This document shows positions 11,862 through 22,535 of a DNA stretch of 64,000 nt, in pieces. Position numbers and translations under genes: made by a program. The notes under the pieces are model-generated. The model saw nothing but the letters and a program-made list of their open reading frames with translations, did not search any database and was not told the origin of the DNA. Source of the stretch: Flaveria trinervia (lineage: Eukaryota > Streptophyta > Magnoliopsida > Asterales > Asteraceae); assembly GCA_025506515.1 (NCBI GenBank), contig CM046457.1:39566231-39630230 (forward strand), written 5' to 3'. How positions within the stretch are numbered: position 1 is the stretch's first letter; every line of letters begins with the position of its first letter.

Positions 11862-12233
11862 GGAGATGTGACGTCTGCTGATGTCATTTGATAGTGACAT
11901 CTAACAGAATTATTCAAACTACTGAAAGTTAACACAACTACTGAAGATGTCAAAACAACTGACGTCTTCTTACAAAAATACTAAGTGTTAACTGTCACTA
12001 CAACTACTGAAAAGAAACTACTGAAACTACAATGACTGAAGAACATGCTCTTCAGTCGTTTTACAAATACTGAAACAAAAAGAAAACTACTGAAAGGAAA
12101 CCATCACAACAACTGAAGAATGCTTCTTCAGCTGTTGTAACAAACTCTGAAGGCTTCAGTACTTTGTACTTGAACTTCAATTGTTGTCATCAGCTGATGT
12201 CTTTAGTCTTTGTACTTCAGCTATTGATCTTCA

Positions 12234-12430
12234 TTACTTTGTTTTTCAGCTGTTGAGCTGTTGATCTTCAGACTTTGGTCTTCAGCTGTTGAAGTATTCA
12301 GTACTTTAGTCTTCAGCTGTTGAAGTCTTCAGTACTTTAGTCTTCAGCTGTTGATCTTCAGACTTTGGTCTTCAGCTGTTGAAGTCTTCAGTACTTTAGT
12401 CTTCAGCTGTTGAAGTCTTCAGACTTTGTC
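12234..12430. repeat. About 31-bp tandem repeat in the A 5' LTR
   Basis: Units of 'cttcagctgttgaagtcttc' followed by 'agtactttagt', or a variant with 'gatcttcagactttggt', repeat about six times. The unit differs from that in the 3' LTR at 580-801. Confidence 0.8.
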
Positions 12431-12521
12431 AAACAGCTGATCAAGTCTTGAGCAGTTGTTGTGATGTCTGTGGGACTTAGAGGTTTTTCTGATCAGGCTC
12501 ATTGGTTCTTTTGGTCCAACA

Positions 12522-12906
12522 TGAGCTAGCAACTCTCAAAGAGTTGTGAACCTCCTTTCATTTGTTTGCAAGACTTTTCATTGGTTCATTATGTTTAACT
12601 TTCATTATCTTAAATCTTTCACTTTGTTAAGATAATACTTTACGTTCATCATTATGTTCCACTTTAAGTATCTTAAAGCTTCAAAGATGACAATCAAACT
12701 TTACATTCATAGGCATCTAAGACTTCAAAAAGTCAACTTACATCATCAATCACACATCATCATGCATAGGCATCAATCATACATCATCATACATCGCCCA
12801 TTACAATATCTAAGACTTCAAAAAGTCAACTTACATAGCCCCCGGGACCTTCCAAGTCAAAGCTTACTTATCACATTTCCCCCAAAAATCAAAAAATATT
12901 CTAAGT
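12522..12906. repeat. Non-coding stretch with a 29-bp direct repeat
   Basis: The sequence 'atctaagacttcaaaaagtc' plus 'aacttacat' occurs at 12715-12743 and 12808-12836, offset 93 bp. The unit contains the small palindrome GACTT-caaa-AAGTC. The region is otherwise simple CATCAT-rich DNA. The 88-codon open frame here is not gene-like. Confidence 0.7.
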
Positions 12907-13215
12907 CTTTAGGCGCATGAGCACTATGTAGGCGCATGGCCTTTCGGGCGCATGGGGAACACTTAGGCGCATGGAGAACTTTTAGGCGCATTGGCACTAT
13001 TGGGGCGCATGGGCAGCACTTAGTCATTTTTGACAAATTCTAGGCGCATAGGCACTATGCAGCCGCATGGAAATCCTAGGCGTCTCAATACTTAGACAAT
13101 CTCAGCTTATTTCTAGGTGCATGAGTACTATTCAGGCGCATGAGGTTTTGGGCGCATGGCACACTTAGACAGTTATTTCCAGTTGGGCGCATGAGCCACT
13201 ATTTAGGTGCATGAG
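12907..13215. repeat. GCGCATG-word repeat array
   Basis: About a dozen irregularly spaced copies of 'aggcgcatgagcactatg' and variants ('ttaggcgcatgg', 'caggcgcatgag') lie about 20-35 bp apart. The same word family occurs in the pol-ORF3 spacer of element E (27470-27860), so this is probably a spacer or leader fragment of an E-related element. Confidence 0.65.
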
Positions 13216-14255
13216 TAGTCTAATTCACACTTAACATCATATTTGGTCCCCAAATCATCACCTATCATGTTCTAAGCTTAAAGTTTACATTCTAAGCCTT
13301 AGAAACACAACTATAGCATCATCAAACACATGCATAGCCCAAAATCTAACCCCACCTACAAACACACACATACACACATACGGGTATAAAACCCAACTTT
13401 ATAAAAACGTACATAATTGCATTTCCAGCCCCAAAGTAGTTTAAAACAATTAAAAAGGGGGTTCTAGAACTCACCTTTGCAGCCTCTTAGGTATGACTCC
13501 TTCAAAAACCCATTTGCAATTGAGTTCGACCTCCTAGAAACCCACCAAAATCACGCACAACTGAACACATAATACATATAAGCATACACCCAGGATAAAG
13601 CCATTTAAGAAAATCTTTAAACTAAGAATTCTTACCTTGAATTCAAACTTTTTCTTCCTGTTATTCAAAAAACCCGAATGCTTTCTGCTCTCTTTCTTTC
13701 TCTCTATAAAAATATCCAAAGATATGTGTAAAAAGAGGGTGATGGGTGGCCATGCCACCTTTATCACCAACTTTTGAAGACTTTTGTTCTTTTTACTCTT
13801 TTTGCCCCTTTACTTGGCTAACATATATTTTCCTTCTTTTTGTTCACTTTATTCTTTTGTTTGAGTCTTTTAAAAATAACCGGGTTACATTACACTTTCG
13901 GTCATTGTGGTTTAATTTTTTATTATTTTATGCACGAACATTTATATTAAAGTTTCTAAATTGAAAATAAACCCCTTTATACTTATTTCCTTTAAGTTTC
14001 AAACATTTATTTATTAACCCTATATATTGTTATGATTATTAATACTAACACTTTTAGTATTATTACTATTATTATTAATTTGTTATATTGTTATTATTAC
14101 TAGTATTATTATTATACATATGTTTAATTTAATGAATCTATTAACATTCAAATTAAAATTAAATGCAAGAACACATAATCAACCAATGAGTTTCATAAAT
14201 GACAACAATGATCCTTACAAGAATAAACGATGCTAACTTCCATTTAACAAAAAAT
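13216..14255. other. Non-coding, possible decayed LTR (minus strand) and AT-rich microsatellite
   Basis: No convincing gene. On the minus strand at 13720-13440 there is a TATTTTTATAGAG box (near 13710), then CAAGGTAAGAATTC (near 13630) and CAAAGGTGAGTTC (near 13475), which resemble splice donors. This pattern suits the transcribed part of a Ty3-type LTR leader, but no terminal repeats or PBS were found. Positions 14031-14120 form an imperfect ATT microsatellite. The 60-79 codon frames have no recognisable motifs. Confidence 0.3.
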
Positions 14256-14421
14256 ATATGATGTTACATGCTATCTTGTCGTGTCTCTCATTTACTGGTG
14301 TTCTTAGCATCTTTTATTATAGTTAACCAGTTCCTTTTTTGATTTGTTAAGTGTTCTACAGAACTCTCCTCAATTTTGTTACTGCGTTGTAAAGTGCATT
14401 ACCCCTTCTAACGGTCCTGCA
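14256..14421 (+). repeat. 3' end of element B 5' LTR (truncated)
   Basis: The last about 165 bp align with the LTR ends of D and C: 'tactggtgttcttagcatc', 'ttgttactgcgttgtaaagt', then the terminal GGTCCTGCA one base before the PBS. The upstream about 600 bp of the LTR is missing, and the left boundary is approximate. Confidence 0.7.
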
Positions 14422-14422
14422 T

Positions 14423-14434
14423 TGGTATCAGAGC
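14423..14434 (+). other. Primer-binding site of element B
   Basis: TGGTATCAGAGC on the plus strand, one base after the LTR end TCCTGCA; complementary to initiator tRNA-Met. Confidence 0.92.
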
Positions 14435-14504
14435 TTTTCGGGCTCTTGATATAAGATTTCACCATCTTAATATCCCGCACACACAAAAACACTTAACAAC
14501 TCAA

Positions 14505-17500
14505 ATGGTAGCTATCACTAAGGCTGTTGGGTTTCAATAATGGAATAAACTGAAGCTTACCAAATCATAATTACAGCCATTGAAGATCTCATTGTACACG
14601 TTCAGAGACCAAGTTGATTACAACAAAAACAACAATATAAGACAATACAACATGACAAAGTCAAGATCAAGACAATTATAAAAGTCAAAATTAGGTCATG
14701 TTGTAATAATAATATAAATAAACCCACTAGTTCATTTTTGCAAGTGTGGCTTTTGTGTGTGTATGTTTCTCATGGTGTAAATCACCATCCAACGAGAAAT
14801 CCTCTCCTTTGGGTGGGTTTGATTTCACCAGCCATCTATGATTCTCATTGTTATTTGTTTATCAACATCAATGAAGTCATAACATTTTTATTATCTATCT
14901 CTTTTTTCATTGATTCACACACGTCCACCCATCTTAATTTGGATTTCTATATCTGAATGAGATGAATCCTAAGATCCAAGCTCAATGGATCTGAAATATT
15001 GATTTAGCAAAGGCTAATATGGAAACTCGAACTATGACAAAGTCTCCACTGATCACTCTTGAAGACTTTGATACTTTGTCTTAAAGAATGGAAGGCTTCA
15101 TCAAGTCTAAAAACTCCAGGATGTGGGACCTTGTTTTTCAAGGACCATACATACCAAACACCTCCGCTGCAAGAGAATAGAATACAGATTGATCAAAAGG
15201 CCATGATAGCCCTTCAAACTACTCTTACAAACTCCATATATAGAGGCTTCAAGAAGTGCAAGACTGCTAAGTGACCATGGGAAGCACTGAAGCTTATGTA
15301 TGAGTGATCCAATGAAGCAAAGGAGAACATAAAGGCTCTCCTCAAGTAGTAGTTTAAAAACTTCACCTTCAAGGTAGATGAAACCATGACTCAACAATAC
15401 TTCAAGTATGTTAAGGTTGTGGATAGTCTAATGGATGTTGGAGTAACTCTTGAGAATAAGGACATTGTGAGGAAGTTTATGTCTTCTATTCCTAGACAAT
15501 GGACACATTACTATGTTGTTATCAAGAGGACTGAGAACCTTAAGACTCTTACTCTTATAGAGTTGTATGGTTTTCTCAGTGGATACCAGATGGAGATGAA
15601 CACACAAAACACATTTTGTAACTCTAGCAATCAACTGACTTAACCCTCCATGTGGTTGAAAGGGATAGCATTGAACCACAACATCATCTTATATGCTACC
15701 CTGACAACTCACAAAAGGGTCCATTCATCACCTTCCCAGAGACTCTAAGAGAATATGACACTTAATGAAGTCCCTTCCAAGAGAAAAGTTCTTCACAGGC
15801 TTTTGTTTCAGCTCATGAATCCACATACAACTTTTTTTCACCCTTGAAGACTTGGACTATATCTATCTTGATGATTTGGAGTATATGGAGATAGTTCAGC
15901 AAATGGCTCTTCTCACTCACAGAGCCAAGAAGTTCTACAAGAGGAAAAGGAGGAAGTTTCCTAGCAATGCAGCCAGTGGAAAATTTGGGCCGGATAAAAG
16001 CAAGGTAAAGTGTTACAACTCTAACTAGATAGGACACTTTGCTAGGGAATGTAAGGCATCAAGAACAAATGGTGGCCAGACACAAGCCAAGCGTGACCAA
16101 ACTACACTCAGAGAGCTCCCCAGAATGAGAAGCCAAAGCAGAAAGCTGTAGTTGTTGTAGAAGAAGAAGGCTTTGACTGGAGCTTTCAGGTGGAAGAAGC
16201 ATCTCAAAACTAAGCACTCATGGCTGACCATGATGAAGCCAAGGTATTGTAACATGTTTGCACTCCTGAATGTATTTCTAAAGTTAATAGATACATGTTC
16301 TACAACTTAGAGATGAGATATGATCTTGAGTCTTTGAATATCTTAATATCTGATATCAAAAAGGCTAAAAATGTTTATAAGTTGATCATAGAGGACTTAG
16401 AGAAAAGTATTTCAGTTCTTAAACATGAGCACACCAAGTATAGGACTCAGATCAAAGACCTCATAACTATGATAACTGAATGCCAGGCTGAGCTTGTAAT
16501 TAGCAAAGCCAGGGTATAAAAATGTGTTCTTGAATAAGAGACCTTAAAGAACATGATATCCTCATCCTTTCATGCAAAAGCTTGTTATCAAAATAAGTAG
16601 GGACTCGGATCTTGTGAGATACCTTTTCCACACACAATCTTGTTTGTAAGATCTCATAGGTGTGGAACTTGTGAAGATGAGCTTCCCCTCATAGACCCCT
16701 TGACTGAATATGATGAAGATGAGATGGTGAATATTGGCTTTGAGAAGTGTGAAGAAGAGCATTCTAAGAAGGGTCACCATCCCTCTGAGGAGAGTAAAGC
16801 TGTTGGGATGACAAAGTACAAGAGAAAGAAACTGATGAGAAAGGCCAAAAGAAAGTCTAAGAAGGCCCAAGAGATCAAGGCCACCTTCAACTCTGCATAG
16901 AAACAAGTCTTTATTTCTGCAGGATTTGAAGTGGTTAATGCGGAGGAAATAAACTTGAACACCAACAACAAGAATTCTAGTTTATGTCCAAATCATCCCA
17001 TCATCAAGAAGAAGGCTGATAGGTTGTGCATGGCTACTGTATAACATGAACCATCAAACTACAAAGGTAGTTCTAACCCACACAAGAATTGCCACATCAT
17101 TTGAGAAGATGAAGATGGAGAGTGAAAATGATCAAGTTCAGGCTTGTTCATAGAAGAAGACTCCTAAAAGGAAGAAAATGGACTGTGTTATGTGTGGGAG
17201 TACCTCTCACCTTGCTAAAGATTGTGTTTACAATCCAAAGAGTACTCTCAACGTCACAAAGAAAGAAACTTCTGAGAGTTTGGAGAAGAAGAAGCAATGA
17301 AGAAGAAGAGAAGTGGAAACTTGCATTCGGAAGAAACTTTGGTGTTGGAAGGATGGAACACTTCCGAAATACTGAAGCCTGTTACAGTGAAAGCAAGATC
17401 TTCCGAAGGCCCAGTCGTCAAAATTTCCGATGTTAGTAAAACTTCCAAAGTATTGAAGGTCAAGTCTAAGCTTCCAAAGGTGGCATGGAAGTCAAAGAAA

Positions 17501-17660
17501 AACCAAGTGGCTGAGAGTTCTTCATCAACTACAGCAAAAGTTCCTTCTAGCATGACTATAGGATCAATTACTGTTGCATTGTCTTCAAATTCTTTTGATG
17601 AGCCCAAGACCAATGAGGCTTGGGTTTCCAAATGTACTAACCATCTCTTTTGTGTAGGAA
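14505..17660 (+). pseudogene. Element B gag, interrupted by a solo LTR and many stops
   Basis: The ATG at 14505 matches the gag start of C and is separated from the rest by the solo LTR (14525-15009). Gag resumes with a Leu-Glu-Asp-Phe-Asp-Thr stretch soon broken by TAA. The UBN2-like core is clearest at 15386-15643 (FMSSIPRQWTHYYVVIKR). The first zinc knuckle (about 16011-16049) has lost a Cys and gained a stop, followed by a coiled coil at 16295-16519. A second knuckle, CVMCGSTSHLAKDC (about 17187-17228), looks intact. The linker after it contains several CTTCSGAAG words (17325-17430). Confidence 0.78.
14520..15014. mobile_element. Solo LTR (14525-15009) with 5-bp target duplication AAGGC, inserted in element B gag
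   Basis: A 485-bp segment begins TGTTGGGTTTC and ends GATTTAGCA, so it has TG...CA ends, and is flanked by AAGGC at 14520-14524 and 15010-15014. Removing it rejoins 'ctatcactaaggc' to 'taatatggaaact', which aligns with the gag start of element C (46528 leftwards). No internal coding sequence remains. It is a product of LTR-LTR recombination of a different family; a non-autonomous terminal-repeat element is less likely. Strand is uncertain. Confidence 0.75.
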
Positions 17661-18250
17661 CAACTCAAGACAAAGAAGAATTTATGGATCATTGATAGTG
17701 GTTGTTCTACGCACATGACATGCAATAGGTCACAACTCCAAAAGTTTGAAATAATTGATAGAGGACCAGTTTCTTTTGGAGGAGATGCAGGGGGTTACAT
17801 TACAGGAAGGAGCAAGGTCACAAATGGTAAGCTCATCATTGAGAAGGTAAACTTTGTTAAGGAGCTTGGGTACAATCTTCTGAGTGTATCCTAATTTTGT
17901 GATGAGAGTCATAACGTGCTCTTCACTGAGCATGAGTGTATTGTTCTCAGGCCTGGGGTGGTCATTCCTCATGAGCATATCCTGTTCAAAGCCCCCACGA
18001 AAGGGAACATGTACAACATGGATTTGCAAGAAACATCTCCTTCAGAAGAAGTTTCATGCTTTCTATCTAAAGCAAATAGTGATGAGTCTTTCCTTTTGCA
18101 TAAAATAATGTGTCATGTAAACTTTAAAAACATGAATAAACTTATTAAGAATGATTTGGTAACATCAATGACAATGAAAGAGTTTACAAGTGATGACCAT
18201 TGTCTGGCATGACTTAAAGGGAAGCAACACAAGGTATCTCACAAGCCAAA
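17661..18250 (+). pseudogene. Element B protease and GAG-pre-integrase region
   Basis: The protease active site appears as WIIDSGCSTHMT near 17685-17720. After it come the pre-integrase block around 17920 and MCHVNFKNMNKL (near 18110), where the usual zinc-binding His of LGHVNF is partly retained. The CxxC of the zinc motif is destroyed: the second Cys codon has become TGA near 18210. A stop also lies near 17893. Not functional. Confidence 0.75.
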
Positions 18251-19110
18251 GGAAAGAAACTCCATCACTACTCCCCTACACTTGTTACATATGTATCTCT
18301 TTGGCCCTAACAGTTTAATGAGTCTAACAAGGACCTCTTGTTGTTTAGTGATCACAGATTACTTTACAAGATTCACTTAGGTCTTCTTCCTTAGAATAAG
18401 GATGAGATTGTTGATATTCTAAAGAATTTCATCTTAAAGATTAAGAATCAAAATCACAAGGTCAAGACCATAAGATGTGATCAAGAAACTGAATTGAAGA
18501 ACTAAATCCTTGAGGCATTTTGTGATGAAAAGGGTATTACAAGACAATATAGTGCTCCTAAGACTTCTCAGCAAAATGGTGTTGCTGAGAGAAGAAACAA
18601 GACACTTAGTGAAGCTGCAAGAACTATGTTGTCTGACTCTAAACTGCCCATCACCTTCTGGACAGAGGCAGTGACCACTACTTTCTATATGCAAAATAGA
18701 GTTTTAGTGGTTAAGACTCATGGTAAGAATCCTTATGAACTTTGGCACAAGAGGATACCCTTAATTGGTTTTCTCATGTCATTGGATGTCCTTGCACCAT
18801 CTTGAATACCAAAGATCAAATTGCCAAGTTTGCTGAGAAATTAGATGATGGGCACTTCATTGGATACTCTTCTCAAGCTAAGGCTTATAGAGTATACAAT
18901 CTCAGAACTAGAACAGTTGAGGAGTCAGCCAATGTGACTTTCAATGAGCACACTCCCAATGTGAAACGTTCTGGTCCGGATTGGCTATTTGATCTTGATT
19001 TAGTTACCAACTGTTTTAACAAATCTTGTGAGCATGTTTCAGGGTCTATAGATATTTTACCTACAGGTGATCCTAATCTATTATTTGATCTAAGAAGACC
19101 TTCAAGCTAA
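18251..19110 (+). pseudogene. Element B integrase, catalytic Asp replaced by Tyr
   Basis: The copia integrase core is recognisable, but the first catalytic Asp of the LHMDLFGP motif is a Tyr codon (TAT, about 18294). The second motif reads IRCDQETELKN with Gly changed to Glu, followed by a stop near 18504. NGVAERRNKTL with the catalytic Glu is kept (near 18585). The C-terminal GYSSQAKAYRVYNLRTR block is within 18742-19110, the longest open piece. The enzyme is dead by both point changes and stops. Confidence 0.78.
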
Positions 19111-19499
19111 ACATCTTCAGATCTAGTGGTAACCAATCCTGCAAAATGAAGCTTCTAGTAGCACATCAATGACAAATCCTGCTCATACTTCTTGGGTGCC
19201 TTCAAATTCCAGCTTAGAGGACATAACTCAAAAGAAGGAGCTTCAAATGTTGGAGAGCATGGTGGTGGTGACAGTGATCAGAAATTTCTTCATGCTGATA
19301 ACCACTCCATTAATCACAATATTAATGATGTCACACACTCATTGAATCAAGTTAATCCTGAGAAGTGTGCTGATGGAGGGTGAATCCTCATTGCTAGATC
19401 CATCTTTCTCTAACTTAGATCTGTCTAAGAAACTTGCTATGATCCCTTAGCTAAGGATCCATAAGTCCTGCCCTTCCATAAACATCATTAGGGATGTTG

Positions 19500-20330
19500 A
19501 TACAGGGGTAAGAACAAGAGTACAAACCCATGTTGCAAATGTTTGTCTTCACTCTTGTTTCTTGTCCCATATAGAGCCAAAAAAAATTCATAAGGCTCTA
19601 AAGGATGCAAGTTAGGTTGAGGCAATGTAAGAGGAGGTGCTTTAATTCAAAAGGCAAAAGGTTTAGAACCTATGTTCTCTTCCACATGGGAAGACTACTA
19701 TTGAAACCAAATGGTTTTTAGGAATAAGAAGGATGATAGAGGACTTGTCATCAAAAACAAAGCTAGACTAGTTAAAAGGGTACACACAAGAAGAAGGAAT
19801 TGACTACACTGATGTCTTTGCTCAAGTAGCAAGATTGGAAGCTGTTAGGATATTCTTGGCATTTGTTGCATCCAAGAACTTTTAGGTTTATCTACTTGAT
19901 ATCAAGTGTGTTTTTCTACATGGGATGATTGATGAAGAGGTGTATGTCAACAACCACCTAGTTTTTCATATCCTAATCATCCTGATTATATTTGCAATTT
20001 GATAAGGCCCATTATGGGCTACGCCAAGCACCAAGAAAGTGGTATGAGACTCTATCTTAGTATCTATGCAAGCATGTATACCGAAGGGGTATTATGACGG
20101 AACTCTCTTCATCAAAGGACAAGAAAATGACTTGATACTAGCTCAAGTATATGTAGATGACATCATCTTTGGTTCAACTAATCCAAGGCTCTGGAAGGAC
20201 TTTGAAAAGATGATGAAGGAAAGATTTGAAATGAGTGCCATAACGGAATTCAATTTCTTTCTAGTAATTCAAGTGAAGCAAGTTGAAGATGACATCTTCC
20301 TAAGTCGATCAATGTAAGTTTAGGACATAC
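19500..20330 (+). pseudogene. Element B reverse transcriptase, degenerate
   Basis: Weak remnants of the N-terminal RT block appear at 19540-19900 over several frames. YVDDIIFGSTNPRLW, carrying the catalytic Asp pair, is preserved in the open piece 20066-20317 (near 20150), followed by RFEMSAITEFNFFL. Stops and indels separate the blocks. The C and D copies align throughout. Confidence 0.75.
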
Positions 20331-21073
20331 TCAAAAGATTCAACATTACTTATTCTAAGATTGCTAAGACACCCATACTAAGAAAGCACTCCCTTGGGCT
20401 TGATCTCGAGGGGGAGTGTGTGGATGAACACCTTTACAGGGCTATGATTGGGTCTCTTATGTACCTTACAGCTAGCAGACCTGATATCATATTTGCCACA
20501 TGTGTTTGTGAATGATATGTAGACAACCCCAAGGCATCACATCTTATCATTGTCGAAAGAATTTTAAGATATCTCAAAGGTGCCTTAACACTTGGTCTTT
20601 GGTATCCAAAAAAATTGACTTAATCTGTATGCATATACAGATAGTAATTATTGTGGATGCAATGTTAATGTAAAGTCTATATGAGGGGAATGACAGTTTT
20701 TTGGTGAAAGGGTTGTCTCGTGGCAATGCTAGAAACAATCCTATGTCTCTGCATCAATTACTAAGCTAGATACATTGCTTCTGCAAGCTGTTGTGCTCAA
20801 GTGCTTTGGATTCAGAATCAGATGCTTGACTATGGATTAAACTTCAAGGAGACTCCCATTCATATAGACAACAATATTCTATCTCTATCAGAGAATCCTA
20901 TGCAGCACTCAAGGACAAAACACATCAATATCAGGTATCATTTCATCAGTGATAATTTCGAAAATGGATTAATTAAATTGGTTAAGGTTAACACAAATGA
21001 ACAATATGTTGATTTGTTCACCAAAGCCTTTGATGAGAAGAGATTTAAAATCTTATATCAGCTATTGGGATGA
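20331..21073 (+). pseudogene. Element B RNase H, degenerate
   Basis: The region follows RT directly. Its end is best kept: 20801-21073 encodes LWIQNQMLDYGL, then HSRTKHINIRYHF and DLFTKAFDE before the stop at 21073, as in the RNase H tails of C and D. The earlier YADSDY and AEAEY blocks are broken by stops. The sequence GAGGGGGAGTGTGTGG (20408-20423), which mimics a polypurine tract, lies at the start of this domain. Confidence 0.75.
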
Positions 21074-21785
21074 TTAACTTTTAGTAGTTTTTTCTTAAAA
21101 TAAATTCATATTGTTTCTTAAAATGTGTGTCCTATTTTGTCTATTTTATCACTTTCATAAGCTTTTGTTTTCTCTGCATGAAAATCTTTTTAGAATACAT
21201 TCCTTAGACTTTTGAAAATATTGATATTTTTGTCCTACGGAAGATATGGATTTATCTTCAGAAGAAACTTATGCCTTTAAAATAAACAACTGTCAAAGTA
21301 AAATTGCCTTTGGAAGACATTTCTTAAATGTCTTCTGGAGACTAGACCTTTTCTTAAACTCTGTATGTTTTCAAGCACAATTTTCATCCGAAGCAAATTA
21401 ACTCTCGGAAGCTTTATTCTTAACTGAATAAAGCATTCAAGTCTTTATTTTCTTCCAAAGCAAAATTCCCAGGAATATCTTCCGAAGTTATTTTGGCTTC
21501 GAAAGCTTTTTATCAAAACTTCCGAAGATAACTTACCTTCAGAAGATTTTTCAACTTCCAAGAAAACTACTTTTTTAGCAAAAAGCAAACTTCTTTTCAG
21601 AGGTCGGACCAATATCCGGATTTCAAAGTTATCCTCTTTCTTTAACTTTGTCTTAAATCCATTTCATATATAAACCCAACGGTTCCCCCCTCTTTCACTA
21701 TCTTCTTCATCTGCACTATTCCTCCAACCTAGAATCTCCCAAACCGCCTTGTTCTTCACCTTCCTTCACCCTTAAGCTTCTCAAA
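21074..21785. repeat. Pol-ORF3 spacer of element B with CTTCSGAAG words
   Basis: No gene. Decayed copies of CTTCCGAAG and CTTCGGAAG and one-base variants lie between about 21230 and 21560, as in the spacers of C (39880-40200) and D (52390-52700). A TATATA box in 'catatataaacccaacgg' occurs near 21665, about 120 bp before the ORF3 start, and also in C and D ('tttatagagag', 'ggtttataagtg' on the plus strand), so a separate ORF3 promoter is possible. Confidence 0.6.
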
Positions 21786-22530
21786 ATGTCCAATCTAATC
21801 CTCAGAAACAACCCTGATTTCTCCATGCAACTTCACAGGCAACACAACCAGGTTGCTCTATTGAACTCTAAGAAAGATAATAATTTCTCAAAGATTTGCG
21901 GTTTTCTAGATTTGATCCTACTCTCTATAAGGATCACTTGCTTAAATTTTGGAAGACCTTCTAAAAGGTCACTATGGATGGGGAGAAAGCACTGTGTGCC
22001 ATAATACATGGGAGGAAAATCTTTATCAATCGGCCATCTTCATCATGAAGAAGGTGAGTTGTCCTTCCCAAGGAAGCTGTCAATCATTCCTTTGAGTAGA
22101 TGGGCTATGAGGGAGATTTCTCTGTATAGACCGTCAGGAAAGGGAAGGTCTCAACCCAGCAGAAATACCTGCTTCAAGTGGTTATCCACAGCTTGTCCAA
22201 CAAGCATGGAGGGTGGGACCAGATTCCTAAGGATCTCTCCTTCATAATGCATAGAATTGTTCAAGGGGTCAAATTAAGGTACTCTCAGTTAGTTTATACC
22301 AATTTACTTGCTAATTTGGACTCCTTGGAGTATTATATGTTTTCTAGATATGTTCAATACATTCTAAACTATGAGTTGGGCTCACAGTTGAGGAAAACAG
22401 GTAATATTCTAAATTAGGACAGATGAAGCCTGATATCTTTAAAATCTTGAAGAAGCCAACTATAAGCTTCTCAGGGGTCAAAACAACTCTTGTCCCCAAA
22501 ATGTAAGAGCTCATTGCTCAAGGTGACAAC
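21786..22530 (+). pseudogene. Element B ORF3, 5' part (up to the insertion of D)
   Basis: It begins MSNLILRNNPDFSMQLH, the same start as ORF3 of C (MADLTHRNDPHFAMQLH), and continues with the core domain in changing frames. The last block before the break encodes a GFSRVET-like motif and ELIAQGDN (near 22470-22530). The reading region stops at the CTAGC target site of element D and resumes at 59870. Function unknown; this family is the third ORF of Sireviruses. Confidence 0.75.
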
Positions 22531-22535
22531 CTAGC
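22531..22535. repeat. Target-site duplication of element D, left copy (CTAGC)
   Basis: CTAGC here equals 59865-59869 on the far side of D. Across the pair, ORF3 of B reads on as it does in the uninterrupted ORF3 of D. Confidence 0.85.

Larger units (their letters stand above)
1..12521 (-). mobile_element. Element A: Sirevirus-like Ty1/copia retrotransposon, 3' LTR running off the left edge
   Basis: Read on the minus strand, the order is 5' LTR (12521-11621), initiator-Met PBS, gag, protease, integrase, RT, RNase H, a 0.7-kb palindrome-rich spacer, ORF3, polypurine tract and 3' LTR (from 888 leftwards). The 5' LTR begins TGTTGGACC and ends TCCTAACA, and the 3' LTR begins TGTGGGACC, so the pair matches. 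Total length exceeds 12.5 kb, as expected for Sireviruses. Coding regions carry several stops and frameshifts, so it is probably non-autonomous. The left flank is outside the window, so no target duplication can be checked. Confidence 0.88.
11621..12521 (-). repeat. Element A 5' LTR, 901 bp
   Basis: It runs on the minus strand from TGTTGGACC (12521) to GATCCTAACA (11621). U3 is packed with CAACTACTGAAG-type palindromes, for example 'caactgaagaatgcttcttc' followed by 'agctgttg' near 12110, and with a tandem repeat at 12234-12430. The 3' terminus is fixed by the PBS two bases away. Confidence 0.9.

Noticed and set aside
12654..12920. 88-codon open frame between A and B
   Set aside because: Simple CATCAT-rich DNA with an internal direct repeat; no protein-like composition.
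16562..16971. Hydrophobic minus-strand open frames in B
   Set aside because: They are antisense to the gag coiled-coil and Lys-rich linker of B, which align with C and D.
20150..20180. Endogenous pararetrovirus or Ty3 origin of the RT
   Set aside because: YVDDIIF RT with integrase upstream and copia RNase H tail is diagnostic of Ty1/copia.
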